64,000 nucleotides of DNA from Flavivirga amylovorans (GCF_030540875.1 NZ_JAUOEM010000004.1:507533-571532), one strand, 5' to 3'; shown: positions 18,714 through 28,753, counted from the stretch's first letter. Made by a program: numbers and translations. The notes: generated by a model from the letters alone, not told the origin.

Positions 18714-20003
18714 TTAAAGATCATATTGTTTAATCTTTCTATATAAAGTACGTTCGCTTATTCCGAGTTCAGCAGCTGCTAATTTACGCTTTCCGCTGTG
18801 ACGTTCAAGGGATTTTTTTATTAATTCTAATTCTTTGTCGTGTAATGATAAGGTTTCTTCTTCTTCAATCTCTTCAGCAAAATGATATTTATCTTGTATG
18901 TCAATAATCTCATCTTGCTCTACAGGATGTTCTGGAATAGATAACACTTCTGTTTCTTGAACTGAGTTCTCATAGATGGGTTCTTCCTCTTTATTACTAC
19001 CGTAAATTTTTTGAATTAACCCTTCATTATCCTTTTCAACGTCTTTCGTGTTGCCATTTTTCATGAGTTCCATAGTAAGCTTTTTTAAATCATTTAAATC
19101 AGCTTTCATATCGAATAAAACTTTGTATAAAATCTCACGTTCGCTACTAAAATCACTTTCAGATTTTGATGTTTTTATAACTGCTGGCAAATTGGTGCCA
19201 GAAGTTGGTAAATACCCTCTAAGAGTTTCTGCTGTTATGGTTCTATTTTGTTCTAAAACAGATAATTGTTCTGCGATATTTCTAAGTTGGCGAACATTAC
19301 CACCCCAGCGATGTTTTGATAATACTTGAATAGCATTATCTGTTAGTTTAATAGTTGGCATTTTGTATTTAAGAGCAAAGTCGCTGGCAAATTTCCTAAA
19401 CAATAAATGGATGTCTTCTCGTCGCTCTCGTAATGAAGGTAAATGTATATCTACTGTGCTTAATCTATAATATAAATCTTCTCGGAACTTTTCCTTTTCT
19501 ATAGCTTCAAACATGTTTACATTGGTAGCGGCTACAATGCGAACATTTGTTTTTTGTACCTTACTAGAGCCTACTTTTAAGAACTCACCATTTTCTAAAA
19601 CACGGAGCAAACGAACTTGCGTAGTTAGAGGTAGTTCACCGACTTCATCAAGAAAGATAGTACCACCATCTGCTACTTCAAAATAACCTTGCCTAGTTTG
19701 TGTAGCTCCTGTAAAAGCTCCTTTTTCATGACCAAAAAGCTCACTATCAATAGTACCTTCAGGAATAGCTCCACAGTTTACTGCAATGTATTTGTTATGT
19801 TTTCTGTGAGATAATTGATGTATTATTTTGGGAATACTTTCTTTTCCAACACCACTTTCTCCCGTAACCAAAACCGAAATATCGGTTGGGGATACCTGAA
19901 TTGCTTTTTCAATGGCTCGATTTAGCAAAGGGGTGTTACCTATAATACCAAAACGTTGTTTTATTGCTTGAACTGATTCCATTTTATATGTCTTCTTTGT
20001 CAT
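18714..20003 (-). CDS. Sigma-54-dependent AAA+ transcriptional activator
   Basis: The 429-aa protein lacks an N-terminal receiver or ligand domain. The AAA+ domain (about 15-250) has Walker A GESGVGKE, the sigma-54 contact loop GAFTGA (ELFGHEKGAFTGATQTRQGY), Walker B GGTIFLDEVGELP, and arginine-finger region FREDLYYRLS. The C-terminal Fis-type helix-turn-helix reads KRKLAAAELGISERTLYRKI. A long acidic linker (about 290-385; many Glu, Ile) separates the two and may be regulatory. It activates sigma-54 promoters by ATP hydrolysis. With no sensor domain, its control probably lies in expression level or a partner protein. Confidence 0.95.
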   Translation of the reverse strand: MTKKTYKMESVQAIKQRFGIIGNTPLLNRAIEKAIQVSPTDISVLVTGESGVGKESIPKIIHQLSHRKHNKYIAVNCGAIPEGTIDSELFGHEKGAFTGATQTRQGYFEVADGGTIFLDEVGELPLTTQVRLLRVLENGEFLKVGSSKVQKTNVRIVAATNVNMFEAIEKEKFREDLYYRLSTVDIHLPSLRERREDIHLLFRKFASDFALKYKMPTIKLTDNAIQVLSKHRWGGNVRQLRNIAEQLSVLEQNRTITAETLRGYLPTSGTNLPAVIKTSKSESDFSSEREILYKVLFDMKADLNDLKKLTMELMKNGNTKDVEKDNEGLIQKIYGSNKEEEPIYENSVQETEVLSIPEHPVEQDEIIDIQDKYHFAEEIEEEETLSLHDKELELIKKSLERHSGKRKLAAAELGISERTLYRKIKQYDL

Positions 20004-20021
20004 TCCCGCGTAGGCGGGAAT
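20002..20021. repeat. REP-like palindrome
   Basis: ATTCCCGC pairs with GCGGGAAT around a GTAG loop, immediately upstream of the sigma-54 activator start and in the 29-bp gap after the 113-aa gene. It is the third location of the tetraloop palindrome family in this window. Confidence 0.7.
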
Positions 20022-20032
20022 CTTTTCAATTT

Positions 20033-20374
20033 TTATTGCTCAATATATTCAGAAATTCCACGCTCATTTTTATTTTCCAACCATTCCCAATTAAGCTTAA
20101 GTTTTATCTTGTTATTGTTCGTTAAACTTATTTCGGCAATAGCTTTTCCTGCTTTTAATTCATTTTCTGTTGTTATACATTGGTATAACATATCAAGCTT
20201 ATCATTTTTTAAATGGGCAATTATTTTACCGTATTTTATGGTGCCTCCATAATATTCGGCTGTAACTAAATTGCCTTTTTGTTTATATTTAAATATAGTT
20301 TCAGAATTTACTTTTCCGTTTTCGGAATTTTCTATTAATGAAAATGTTTTGTCGTTAAAGTTGAATACTGTCAT
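20033..20374 (-). CDS. Conserved small cytosolic protein (often labelled N-acetylglutamate synthase-like)
   Basis: This 113-aa protein is a beta-rich single domain: FNFNDKTFSLIENSENGKVN, YKQKGNLVTAEYYGGTIKYG, IIAHLKNDKLDMLYQC, KIKLKLNWEWLE. The pattern 'S-NGEV...T.F.Y.Q.G..V...Y.GG.I..G.L...' is common in a small Bacteroidota family that databases sometimes name n-acetylglutamate synthase, without enzymatic support that I know of. It starts 5 bp after miaB and so is probably co-transcribed with it. I assign no function. Confidence 0.75.
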   Translation of the reverse strand: MTVFNFNDKTFSLIENSENGKVNSETIFKYKQKGNLVTAEYYGGTIKYGKIIAHLKNDKLDMLYQCITTENELKAGKAIAEISLTNNNKIKLKLNWEWLENKNERGISEYIEQ

Positions 20375-20379
20375 CTATT

Positions 20380-21828
20380 TTAATTGTTTTCAGAATGCCC
20401 AACTGCTTCACCAATAAGAGTTGCACTTGTGCAGTCTGTTACTTTTACGTTCACAAAGTCCCCTATATTATAATGCTCCTTTGGAAATACCGCTACAATA
20501 TTTTGTGACGTACGTCCAGACCATTGTAAGTTTGATTTTTTAGATTCTTTTTCAATCAGCACTTCTACAATAGTGTTGAGGTGTTCTTTAGTTTTAATGT
20601 CACTGTGCTCACGTTGTAAATCAACAATATCTTGCAATCTTCGTTTTTTTACGTCCTCGGGTACGTCATCTTCCATTTTGCGTTCTGCCATAGTTCCTGG
20701 ACGTTCTGAATACGTAAACATATAACCAAAATTATATTTTACATAGTTCATCAATGAAACAGTGTCTTGAAAATCCTCTTCAGTTTCTGTGGGGAAGCCA
20801 ACAATCATATCTTGGCTAATAGCACAATTAGGAATGATTTTACGAATATTATCAATTAAAGTCATATACTCTTTACGAGTATGCAAACGGTTCATTTCTT
20901 TTAAAATACGATCGCTGCCACTCTGTACAGGTAAATGAATATGATTACAGATATTATTATATTTCGCCATGGTTTCGATCACATCCAACGTTAAATCTTG
21001 TGGATTAGATGTTGAAAAACGAATTCGCATTTTGGGCTGCGCTTTAGCGCATAGTTCTAATAAGTTTGAAAAATTTACAGAGGTTGCTTTTTGGATTTCG
21101 CTTGCTTTTTCAAAATCTTTTTTCAATCCACCACCATACCAAAGATAGCTATCTACATTCTGACCAAGTAACGTAATTTCTTTAAAACCTTTGTTCCATA
21201 AATCGTTTACTTCTTCCAGAATACTCTGTGGGTCTCTGCTGCGCTCACGCCCACGTGTAAAGGGAACGACGCAAAAAGTACACATATTATCACAACCGCG
21301 TGTAATAGATACAAAAGCAGTAACACCATTTGTATTTAAACGTACTGGTGAAATATCTCCGTAAGTTTCTTCTTTTGAAAGAATGACATTAATAGCATCA
21401 CGACCTTCATCAACTTCAGCTAAAAGGTTTGGTAAATCTTTATAAGCGTCTGGTCCAACAACCAAATCAACGATTTTTTCTTCTTCAAGAAACTTTGTTT
21501 TTAAGCGTTCTGCCATACAGCCTAAAACGCCTACTTTCATTTTTGGATTATGGGATCTTTTTACAGCATTGTATTTTTCTAAGCGCTTACGTACGGTTTG
21601 TTCTGCTTTATCACGAATAGAACAGGTGTTTACCAAAACCAAATCGGCATCCTCTAAATTCTGTGTGGTATTAAAACCCTGATTGGCCATGATTGAAGCC
21701 ACAATTTCACTATCACTAAAATTCATAGCACATCCATAACTTTCAATAAAAAGTTTACGTTTATTATCTTTTTTTTGTTCTAAGATGAGGGATTCACCCT
21801 GTTTATTTTCGTCTATAATTTTATCCAT
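20380..21828 (-). CDS. miaB: tRNA-2-methylthio-N6-dimethylallyladenosine synthase MiaB
   Basis: At 482 aa it carries the three expected parts: an N-terminal UPF0004 domain ([22 protein letters not shown] and GCMAERL supply Cys for one 4Fe-4S cluster), a radical-SAM domain with CxxxCxxC ([22 protein letters not shown]), and a C-terminal TRAM domain (about 415-480). It methylthiolates i6A37 in tRNAs that read codons starting with U. A Bacteroidota promoter lies upstream. Confidence 0.97.
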   Translation of the reverse strand: MDKIIDENKQGESLILEQKKDNKRKLFIESYGCAMNFSDSEIVASIMANQGFNTTQNLEDADLVLVNTCSIRDKAEQTVRKRLEKYNAVKRSHNPKMKVGVLGCMAERLKTKFLEEEKIVDLVVGPDAYKDLPNLLAEVDEGRDAINVILSKEETYGDISPVRLNTNGVTAFVSITRGCDNMCTFCVVPFTRGRERSRDPQSILEEVNDLWNKGFKEITLLGQNVDSYLWYGGGLKKDFEKASEIQKATSVNFSNLLELCAKAQPKMRIRFSTSNPQDLTLDVIETMAKYNNICNHIHLPVQSGSDRILKEMNRLHTRKEYMTLIDNIRKIIPNCAISQDMIVGFPTETEEDFQDTVSLMNYVKYNFGYMFTYSERPGTMAERKMEDDVPEDVKKRRLQDIVDLQREHSDIKTKEHLNTIVEVLIEKESKKSNLQWSGRTSQNIVAVFPKEHYNIGDFVNVKVTDCTSATLIGEAVGHSENN

Positions 21829-21862
21829 AGTATTTCAAAACTGAAAGCAGTCAATAAGTATG

Positions 21863-21894
21863 CAAAGATACAATTTATTTGTGTTTTGTGACAA
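21863..21894 (-). promoter_or_regulatory. Promoter of miaB
   Basis: On the minus strand TTG (21894-21892) is followed by 21 bp and TATCTTTG (21870-21863), matching the Bacteroidota sigma-A consensus TTG-N19-21-TAnnTTTG. The predicted start of transcription is about 25 bp before the miaB ATG. Confidence 0.65.
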
Positions 21895-22005
21895 AGTGGC
21901 AGTTTAATTTTCTTTCAGATTTTAATAATTATTATCTGCCATTAACGCAACCAAAATGTGCTTTCAGTATCTATTTAAAAAATAAACTTTTAAAACCTCA
22001 CATTT

Positions 22006-22704
22006 ATGAAAAAGATGCTATTTACTATTTCTGTCATATGCTGTTTTACAAACATGCAATGCTCGGATGATAATGATAATATTGTAGATTCCGACAATTT
22101 ATTAATAGGAATTTGGGAAGATCCTACCTATGAAGACGAAAAGACAACATTTAAAAGAACAAGTGTGTTGCCTAAAGACAATTACGGAATTCTGTTCAAA
22201 AAAAATGGCGATTTTGTTGAACGTTCTTCCGGATGGTGCGGTACACCACCATTGGTTTTTTTCGATTCAAATGGCGAATGGCAGTTAGATGATACACTTA
22301 TAACCATATCTCAGGAACAATATCCTAACGATTATTCCTGGCGTATTGTTTCAGTTACCGAAGAAGAATTAGTTGTAAAAAGAGAATTAACGGAGCAAGA
22401 AAAGGACCATCGAGAATTAATGGATTTATTTAATGAGATTTATGAATTGTCATTAAGTGTTTCCTGTACAGATGTTAATGACTGGACTTTTACGGCTTAT
22501 GGTTCTAAAGCTTGTGGAGGGCCTCAAGGTTATATCGCTTATTCTACGCAAATAGACACTACGGCCTTTTTACAAAAAGTTGAAGAATACAGCAATTTGG
22601 AAAAAGCATTTAATGTTAAGTGGAATATTGTTTCAACATGTGATTTACCAGCACAACCGAAAGAAATAGTGTGTGAAAATGGATTTCCTAGACTAATATA
22701 TTAA
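22006..22704 (+). CDS. Putative lipoprotein, lipocalin-like
   Basis: The 232-aa protein has a lipoprotein signal ending MQCSDDNDN (Cys19), followed by an acidic mature start as in Bacteroidota surface lipoproteins. LLIGIWEDPTYEDEKTTFKR... and GEWQLDDTLITISQEQ are typical of lipocalin-like/META-type 'how much does it weigh' beta domains. A second part (SCTDVNDWTFTAYGSKACGG) resembles the C-terminal part of the next gene (ASGCDGNTWKFNLVD). Four Cys could form disulfides. The function is unknown; it begins a run of three envelope proteins. Confidence 0.8.
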   Translation: MKKMLFTISVICCFTNMQCSDDNDNIVDSDNLLIGIWEDPTYEDEKTTFKRTSVLPKDNYGILFKKNGDFVERSSGWCGTPPLVFFDSNGEWQLDDTLITISQEQYPNDYSWRIVSVTEEELVVKRELTEQEKDHRELMDLFNEIYELSLSVSCTDVNDWTFTAYGSKACGGPQGYIAYSTQIDTTAFLQKVEEYSNLEKAFNVKWNIVSTCDLPAQPKEIVCENGFPRLIY

Positions 22705-22720
22705 TCTAATAGATAAAATT

Positions 22721-23164
22721 ATGATAAAAAGGATTCTTTTTGTAACTTCCGTGGTGCTGTGCTGTTTTTTAAGCATACAGTGTGATGAAGATGATGATAA
22801 TATACCTACTAAAGGGATTTGCGATCAAACAACCATCGTTAAAAAGGAAATATATGATAGTTTAGTGTCTGCTGATTTTACATTCGTTGATGCTGAAGTA
22901 AAGGGTGATTGCTTAACGATTGAAATAAGTGCCTCAGGTTGTGATGGTAATACATGGAAATTTAATTTAGTAGATTCTGGAGCTGTTGCTGAGTCTTCAC
23001 CAGAACAACGTTATTTGAAGTTTCAATTAATAAATGAAGAGGCTTGTTTGGCAGTTTTTAAGAGAATTGTCTCGTTTGATTTAACACCACTTCAAATTAG
23101 CGGAAGTAATGAGATTATACTAAATCTGGAAGGTTTAGAATCTTCATTACGTTATAAATATTAA
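22721..23164 (+). CDS. Small putative lipoprotein
   Basis: The 147-aa protein has a lipobox (VVLCCFLSIQCDEDDDN, Cys21) with an acidic export-type stretch. Its body shares a pattern with the preceding lipoprotein's C-terminal half: 'DWTFTAYGSKACGGPQGYI' versus 'TWKFNLVDSGAVAESSPEQR', and a mid Cys. It lies 16 bp after that gene, so an operon is likely. Function unknown. Confidence 0.75.
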   Translation: MIKRILFVTSVVLCCFLSIQCDEDDDNIPTKGICDQTTIVKKEIYDSLVSADFTFVDAEVKGDCLTIEISASGCDGNTWKFNLVDSGAVAESSPEQRYLKFQLINEEACLAVFKRIVSFDLTPLQISGSNEIILNLEGLESSLRYKY

Positions 23165-23180
23165 ACTAAATTCATTTGCT

Positions 23181-24422
23181 ATGAAATTTAAATACTTTTT
23201 TTTGTCCTTAGTTTTTATAGGCATATGGTCTTGTGATAAAAAGGATCTTAATTTTGAACTCGTTCAAGTGGCAGTTCCTGAATTAATGACCAAAGTTGAT
23301 TTTAGAAATTCGGTGACTATTACGGTGCCTAAAGAAATTGAAGAAACGGGTAAAATATATGCTTACAAAAATTATATTTTTGTAAGTGATGTTAATAAAG
23401 GCGTACATGTTATTGATAATTCTAACCCTAAGTTTCCAAAGGCGATTAAATTTATTAAGATTCCAGGCAATGAAGATATTTCTGTAAAAGACGATTTTTT
23501 ATATGCAGATAGTGCAACAGATTTGGTTGTTTTCGATATTTCTGATGTTAATTCTATTGTTTTAGTTGAAAGGCTAAAAGATGTATTTAATATTTACGAT
23601 TATAATATTCCAATTGAAGCACAAGCTGTCGATTACGGAAAAGCAGATTTGCAAAATAATATTATTGTAGGATGGACGGTAACTACCGAGAGACGTAAGA
23701 AAATAGATAATCGATTTATTGATGTTGCGATCCAAGACGGTGCTCTTAATACTTCAACTGCTGAATCTGTTACAGGTCAAGGAGGTTCTTTAGCACGTTT
23801 TCAAATAGTAGACAACTATTTATATACTGTCGGAAATTATCAAATGACTATTTTTAATATTCAGAATTTGTCAGCACCAATTCTTGAAAATACACAAAAT
23901 GCAGGTTGGAATATAGAAACCATGTTTCATGCTGAAGATTATTTGTATTTAGGGAGTACTAATGGGATGTATATTTACGATATAGCAAACCCATCATCGC
24001 CGGAATATGTTTCAGAATTTACGCATTGGGAAGGTTGTGATCCAGTCGTTGTTGATGGGGATTACGCATATTTGACGTTGCGAGGAGGTAACGATTGTGG
24101 GCAATTGGAAAGTGTTTTAGAGGTCATAGATATTAGTGATAAAACAACGCCAAAGCTAGCAAGTCGTTATGAATTAGAAAACCCTTATGGATTAGGTGTT
24201 AAAGGGAATATGTTATTTGTTTGTGATGGTACTTCTGGCTTGAAATTATTTGATAAAGAAGAACCGCTACAGGTAAAATTAACAAAAATATATGATAACA
24301 TTCAATCTAAAGACGTTATCCCATTAGAAAATAGTTTATTGATGATTGGCGGTGATGATTTGTATCAATATGAATATGTAGAAGGTGGTGTAGATTTAAT
24401 AAGTTCCTATTCGTTAAGGTAA
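23181..24422 (+). CDS. LVIVD-repeat beta-propeller lipoprotein
   Basis: The 413-aa lipoprotein (GIWSCDKKD, Cys18) carries repeats of LVIVD type: VHVIDNSNPKFPKAI, LVVFDISDVNSIVLVE, MTIFNIQNLSAPILE, MYIYDIANPSSPEYV, LEVIDISDKTTPKLA and LKLFDKEEPLQVKL, spaced about 45 residues apart. These build a surface-exposed propeller, usually for binding. It follows the two small lipoproteins by 16 bp and ends before a terminator, so the three form one unit. Confidence 0.88.
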   Translation: MKFKYFFLSLVFIGIWSCDKKDLNFELVQVAVPELMTKVDFRNSVTITVPKEIEETGKIYAYKNYIFVSDVNKGVHVIDNSNPKFPKAIKFIKIPGNEDISVKDDFLYADSATDLVVFDISDVNSIVLVERLKDVFNIYDYNIPIEAQAVDYGKADLQNNIIVGWTVTTERRKKIDNRFIDVAIQDGALNTSTAESVTGQGGSLARFQIVDNYLYTVGNYQMTIFNIQNLSAPILENTQNAGWNIETMFHAEDYLYLGSTNGMYIYDIANPSSPEYVSEFTHWEGCDPVVVDGDYAYLTLRGGNDCGQLESVLEVIDISDKTTPKLASRYELENPYGLGVKGNMLFVCDGTSGLKLFDKEEPLQVKLTKIYDNIQSKDVIPLENSLLMIGGDDLYQYEYVEGGVDLISSYSLR

Positions 24423-24442
24423 CATGCTGTTATTTATAAATT

Positions 24443-24473
24443 AAAAAAACCTGCTTTCATGCAGGTTTTTTTA
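24443..24473. terminator. Terminator of the lipoprotein operon
   Basis: AAAAAACCTGC pairs with GCAGGTTTTTT around TTTCAT; the T tract follows directly. It lies 21 bp beyond the LVIVD gene stop. Confidence 0.85.
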
Positions 24474-24547
24474 TATTATATTGCAATTGTTTTGTAGAAA
24501 GCCATTAGCCTCTAAGTTCTTAATAAATAATTTAACCCAACCAGATT

Positions 24548-25318
24548 ATGAATACATTAAATACTTTGTTGCAGAAGATAAATAATGCAAAACCTTTAGA
24601 TTTTGGTGATATTATTAATAATTCTATAGATTTATTTAAAAAGGTTTGGCTCAAAGGATTTTTGATCATTCTATTTGTGATTATTGCAGCTATGATTCTA
24701 AATTTAATCTTTGGACTTATTGGTCTTGCTACCAATCCTTTTGATATTAATAAAGGTTTTGATTTAGAATCGATTTCAGATTTTTATTCTCAAAATGTAA
24801 TTTACAGCATTCCACAAACTATTTTAGTTAGCACACTCACACTTGCTTTTGTAGCTGCTTTTTATAGGATTTGTAAGCAAATAGTTTCGGGAGAAACAAG
24901 TAATGATGACTATTTTTATTTTTTTAAGAGAGAATACTTTACAAAGGTATTTATGCTTGGCATTATTTATACTTTAATAGCAACAGTAGCACAATTATTA
25001 CTTTTCATCCCTTATCTATACGTATTTGTACCCTTATCTTATTTTGCGATTATTTTTGCATTTAATCCAGAATTAAGTGAGAAAGAAATTGTTAAAGCGA
25101 GTTTTGCATTAGGAAACAAAAAATGGCTTATAACTTTTGGAGCTATATTGGTTACAGGTATTATAGCTATGCTGGGAATATTAGGTTGTGTAGTAGGATT
25201 GCTATTTACTATGTCGATTATTTATTTGCCTGTGTTTTTAATCTATAAAGAGGTTATAGGGTTTAAGGCAGATAGTGAGATAGATCAAATAGGAATTAGA
25301 GATGATTTGGATTATTAA
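24548..25318 (+). CDS. Multi-pass membrane protein, paralog 1
   Basis: The 256-aa protein has a cytosolic N-terminus (NTLNTLLQKINNAKPLDFGD) followed by about five or six hydrophobic segments (e.g. GFLIILFVIIAAMILNLIFG, TILVSTLTLAFVAAFY, MLGIIYTLIATVAQLLLFIP, LITFGAILVTGIIAMLGILG). Between them stands the stretch YFAIIFAFNPELSEKEIVKA that is shared with the next gene. The pattern resembles DUF975/glycerophosphodiester-type membrane domains, without a catalytic motif. Function unknown; it is 21 bp upstream of its paralog. Confidence 0.85.
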   Translation: MNTLNTLLQKINNAKPLDFGDIINNSIDLFKKVWLKGFLIILFVIIAAMILNLIFGLIGLATNPFDINKGFDLESISDFYSQNVIYSIPQTILVSTLTLAFVAAFYRICKQIVSGETSNDDYFYFFKREYFTKVFMLGIIYTLIATVAQLLLFIPYLYVFVPLSYFAIIFAFNPELSEKEIVKASFALGNKKWLITFGAILVTGIIAMLGILGCVVGLLFTMSIIYLPVFLIYKEVIGFKADSEIDQIGIRDDLDY

Positions 25319-25339
25319 TTATTAATAAAATCTTTACAC

Positions 25340-26122
25340 ATGAATACAATTAACAGTTTGTTAGAGAAAATAGAAAATGCCAAAGATTTAGACTTTGGAG
25401 GTATTCTTAATGAGTCTATAGAATTATTTAAAAAAACGTGGCTTCAAGGCTTTTTACTGCAATTATTTACAATAATAATTGTAATGCCTTTAATTATTGT
25501 TTTGTACCTTCCTTTAATAGGTATGCTAATTTCACAACAAGAAAATGGGACTATAGATCCTGAGGCGTTTAGTGGCTTTTTTGCAGGTATGTCAATTTTG
25601 TATGTGTTATTTGTAATTGTTGGGGTATTTGTTTTAGGAGCACTTTCTCTGGCCTTAAATGCAGCGTTTTTTAGAATTATGCAAAAGTTAGATCATAATG
25701 AAGCCGTGACAACATCCGATTTCTTTTATTTTATTAAAGGAAAATATTTAAGTAAAATCTTTGTGTTAATGTTGGCTTCTTTCGGGATTGCCATTTTAGC
25801 TATGTTACTATGCTATTTACCAATATTTTATGTCATGATACCATTGTCTTATTTTTCATTAATATATGCATTTAATCCCGAGCTTAGTGTGGGAGATATT
25901 GTAAAAGCAAGTTTTAAATTAGGGAATAAAAAATGGCTGATTACTTTTGGATTAATGATGGTAGCTTCCTTTTTATCACAAATTGTTGGTTTTTTATTAT
26001 GTGGAATAGGATTGCTATTTACAGCTCCTTTTGTTTACCATCCTATCTATTTAGTATATAAAAAAGTTATCGGTTTTAATAATACAGACCCTATTGAAGA
26101 AATAGGAACTTTATCTGAATAA
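25340..26122 (+). CDS. Multi-pass membrane protein, paralog 2
   Basis: At 260 aa this is a tandem paralog of the preceding gene: NTINSLLEKIENAKDLDFGG versus NTLNTLLQKINNAKPLDFGD at the start, and PLSYFSLIYAFNPELSVGDI versus PLSYFAIIFAFNPELSEKEI in the middle. Both have the same run of membrane helices and 'KLGNKKWLITFG'. A local gene duplication made the pair; they may form a heteromer. Function unknown. Confidence 0.85.
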   Translation: MNTINSLLEKIENAKDLDFGGILNESIELFKKTWLQGFLLQLFTIIIVMPLIIVLYLPLIGMLISQQENGTIDPEAFSGFFAGMSILYVLFVIVGVFVLGALSLALNAAFFRIMQKLDHNEAVTTSDFFYFIKGKYLSKIFVLMLASFGIAILAMLLCYLPIFYVMIPLSYFSLIYAFNPELSVGDIVKASFKLGNKKWLITFGLMMVASFLSQIVGFLLCGIGLLFTAPFVYHPIYLVYKKVIGFNNTDPIEEIGTLSE

Positions 26123-26139
26123 ATTTTATTTTTAATACT

Positions 26140-26178
26140 GAAAACCTGCTTTTAAAATGTTAAAAAGCAGGTTTTCAA
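26140..26178. terminator. Terminator after the membrane-protein pair
   Basis: GAAAACCTGCTTTTAA pairs with TTAAAAAGCAGGTTTTC (one bulge). The stem is long and rich in A/T at its base, 17 bp after the second paralog's stop. Confidence 0.8.
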
Positions 26179-26233
26179 TATTAAATAATTAACAGATAAT
26201 CCATAAAATGCGGCAGATAAACTTTTTTTGATA

Positions 26234-26241
26234 TACATTTG
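26234..26241 (+). promoter_or_regulatory. -7 element of the topA promoter
   Basis: TACATTTG matches the Bacteroidota -7 consensus TAnnTTTG and lies 19 bp before the topA ATG, so the leader would be short. No TTG stands at the usual 19-21 bp spacing upstream. Confidence 0.45.
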
Positions 26242-26260
26242 TAGCTTCAAAAATTGAAGT

Positions 26261-28753
26261 ATGACGAAGAATTTAGTGATTGTTGAGTCACCAGCGAAAG
26301 CCAAAACCATTGAAAAGTTTTTAGGAAAAGACTTTAAAGTAGAGTCTAGTTTTGGGCATATATCAGATCTGCCTTCCAAAGAATTGGGAGTTGATGTAGA
26401 TGGTGATTTTAAACCCAAATATGAAGTTTCAAAAGATAAAAAAGCAGTCGTAAAAAAACTAAAAGATTTAGCTAAAAATGCAGAATGGGTCTGGTTAGCA
26501 AGTGATGAGGATCGAGAAGGAGAGGCTATTGCATGGCATTTGGCAGAAACTTTAAAGTTAGATAAGGAAAAGACAAAACGTATTGTTTTTCACGAAATCA
26601 CAAAAGCAGCTATTCAAAAAGCGATTGAGAACCCTAGAGGCATCGATTACGACCTTGTGGATGCGCAACAAGCGCGTCGTGTATTAGATAGGATAGTTGG
26701 TTATGAACTTTCTCCTGTACTTTGGCGAAAAGTGAAAGGAGGTTTGTCGGCAGGTAGAGTACAATCTGTTTCAGTAAGGTTAATTGTTGAAAAAGAAAGA
26801 GAAATACAAGGATTTAATCCAGTAGCATCCTATAGAGTTGACGCAGAATTTTCTAATGAAGACGGACAAACTTTTAAAGCAAAACTTCCAAAGAATTTTT
26901 CAACCAAAGAAGAAGCTCTAAATTTTTTAGAAAAAAATAGTAGTGCGAATTTCAAGGTTGCTGATTTAGAGAAAAAACCAGCAAAAAAATCACCAGCAGC
27001 ACCATTTACAACATCTACATTACAACAAGAAGCATCACGAAAATTATATTTCTCAGTAAGTAAGACCATGACAATGGCACAACGCCTGTATGAAGCAGGT
27101 TTAATTACTTATATGAGAACAGATAGTGTTAACCTATCGGACGAAGCACGAAAAGGAGCCCAGGCAGAAATTGAAAATGCCTATGGCGCAAAATATAGCA
27201 AACCAAGAAACTATAAAGGAAAAGCAAAAGGAGCTCAAGAGGCGCATGAGGCTATTCGTCCTACAAATTTCTCAACGCACTCAGTAGATATAGATAGAGA
27301 TCAAGCGCGCTTGTATGATTTGATATGGAAACGTGCTATTGCATCACAAATGAGTGAAGCGGAATTAGAACGTACCAATGTAAAAGTTAGTGCATCCACA
27401 CATAACGAAACTTTTACAGCTAATGGAGAAGTCATTACTTTTGATGGCTTTTTAAAAGTATATTTAGAAGGGACAGATGATGAAGATGTTGAGCAAGAAG
27501 GTATGTTGCCAGCAATGAAAACAAATGAAACACTTCTTAATAATTATATCACAGCTACAGAACGTTATACACGTCCACCAGCAAGATATACAGAAGCATC
27601 ACTTGTTAAGAAGTTAGAAGAATTAGGTATAGGACGTCCATCTACATATGCGCCAACCATTTCAACTATACAAAATAGAAATTACGTAGAAAAAGGTACT
27701 GTAGAAGGTGTTGAAAGACGCTATACACAATTAAGACTTCAAAATGGAAACGTAAATGATAAAACATTATCCGAAAAAGTAGGTTCTGATAAAGGAAAAT
27801 TAGTACCAACAGATATTGGTATGATTGTCACGGACTTTTTAGTTAATCATTTTGAAACGATATTAGATTATAATTTTACGGCTAAAGTTGAAGCAGATTT
27901 TGATGAAATAGCTGAAGGGAATGAGGATTGGACTAAAATGATGAAAACATTTTATAAAAACTTCCATCCAAAAGTAGAAGATGTCAAAGAAAATGCAGAG
28001 AGAGAATCTGGTGAACGTATATTAGGAACCGATCCTAAATCTGGAAAACAAGTAAGTGTGCGTTTAGGTAAGTTTGGACCTATGGTACAAATAGGGACTG
28101 TTGATGATGAAGAAAAACCCCAGTTTGCTAGTTTAAGTCCAGATCAGCAGTTAACAACTATTACGTATGAGGAAGCTATGGATTTATTCCAACTTCCAAA
28201 GAGTTTAGGGGCATACGAAGGAGAAGACATTGTTGTAAATAATGGCCGTTTTGGACCTTATGTTAAATTTGGTGCTTCATTTGTTTCGTTACCAAAAGGT
28301 GTAGATCCTTTAAGTGTAGAACTTGATGATGCTATTGTTTTAATTAAAGAAAAGCAAAAAGCAGATGCTCCAATATATATGTATAAAGAATTACCTGTAC
28401 AAAAAGGTAAAGGACGTTTTGGACCGTTCATCAAATGGAACAACATGTTTATTAACGTAAATAAAAAATACGATTGGGATAATTTATCCGATGAAGATAT
28501 TGTCGAATTAATTGAAACAAAAATTCAAAAGGAAATAGATAAAGTTATTCATAATTGGGAAGAAGAAGGTATTCGTGTTGAAAAAGCACGTTGGGGCAGA
28601 CATAATGTTTTAAAAGGAAAAGTAAAAGTAGAGCTTGCTAAAACAGTTGATGTTTTAGAAATGACTTTAGAAGAAGCTAAAGGAATTATAGAAGCCAATA
28701 CTCCAAAGAAAAAAGCAGCTAAGAAAAAAGCACCAGCAAAAAAGAAGAAATAG
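26261..28753 (+). CDS. topA: DNA topoisomerase I
   Basis: The 830-aa type IA topoisomerase begins with a TOPRIM domain (KNLVIVESPAKAKTIEKFLG; DEDREGEAIAWHLAE). The active tyrosine stands in LITYMRTDSVNLS, and the QARRVLDRIVGYELSP and GRVQSVSVRLIVE blocks are canonical. It lacks the classic Zn-finger repeats; instead there are C-terminal repeats with FGPYVKFG / FGPFIKWN, and a Lys/Ala-rich tail (KKAAKKKAPAKKKK). It relaxes negative supercoils by single-strand passage. Confidence 0.98.
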   Translation: MTKNLVIVESPAKAKTIEKFLGKDFKVESSFGHISDLPSKELGVDVDGDFKPKYEVSKDKKAVVKKLKDLAKNAEWVWLASDEDREGEAIAWHLAETLKLDKEKTKRIVFHEITKAAIQKAIENPRGIDYDLVDAQQARRVLDRIVGYELSPVLWRKVKGGLSAGRVQSVSVRLIVEKEREIQGFNPVASYRVDAEFSNEDGQTFKAKLPKNFSTKEEALNFLEKNSSANFKVADLEKKPAKKSPAAPFTTSTLQQEASRKLYFSVSKTMTMAQRLYEAGLITYMRTDSVNLSDEARKGAQAEIENAYGAKYSKPRNYKGKAKGAQEAHEAIRPTNFSTHSVDIDRDQARLYDLIWKRAIASQMSEAELERTNVKVSASTHNETFTANGEVITFDGFLKVYLEGTDDEDVEQEGMLPAMKTNETLLNNYITATERYTRPPARYTEASLVKKLEELGIGRPSTYAPTISTIQNRNYVEKGTVEGVERRYTQLRLQNGNVNDKTLSEKVGSDKGKLVPTDIGMIVTDFLVNHFETILDYNFTAKVEADFDEIAEGNEDWTKMMKTFYKNFHPKVEDVKENAERESGERILGTDPKSGKQVSVRLGKFGPMVQIGTVDDEEKPQFASLSPDQQLTTITYEEAMDLFQLPKSLGAYEGEDIVVNNGRFGPYVKFGASFVSLPKGVDPLSVELDDAIVLIKEKQKADAPIYMYKELPVQKGKGRFGPFIKWNNMFINVNKKYDWDNLSDEDIVELIETKIQKEIDKVIHNWEEEGIRVEKARWGRHNVLKGKVKVELAKTVDVLEMTLEEAKGIIEANTPKKKAAKKKAPAKKKK

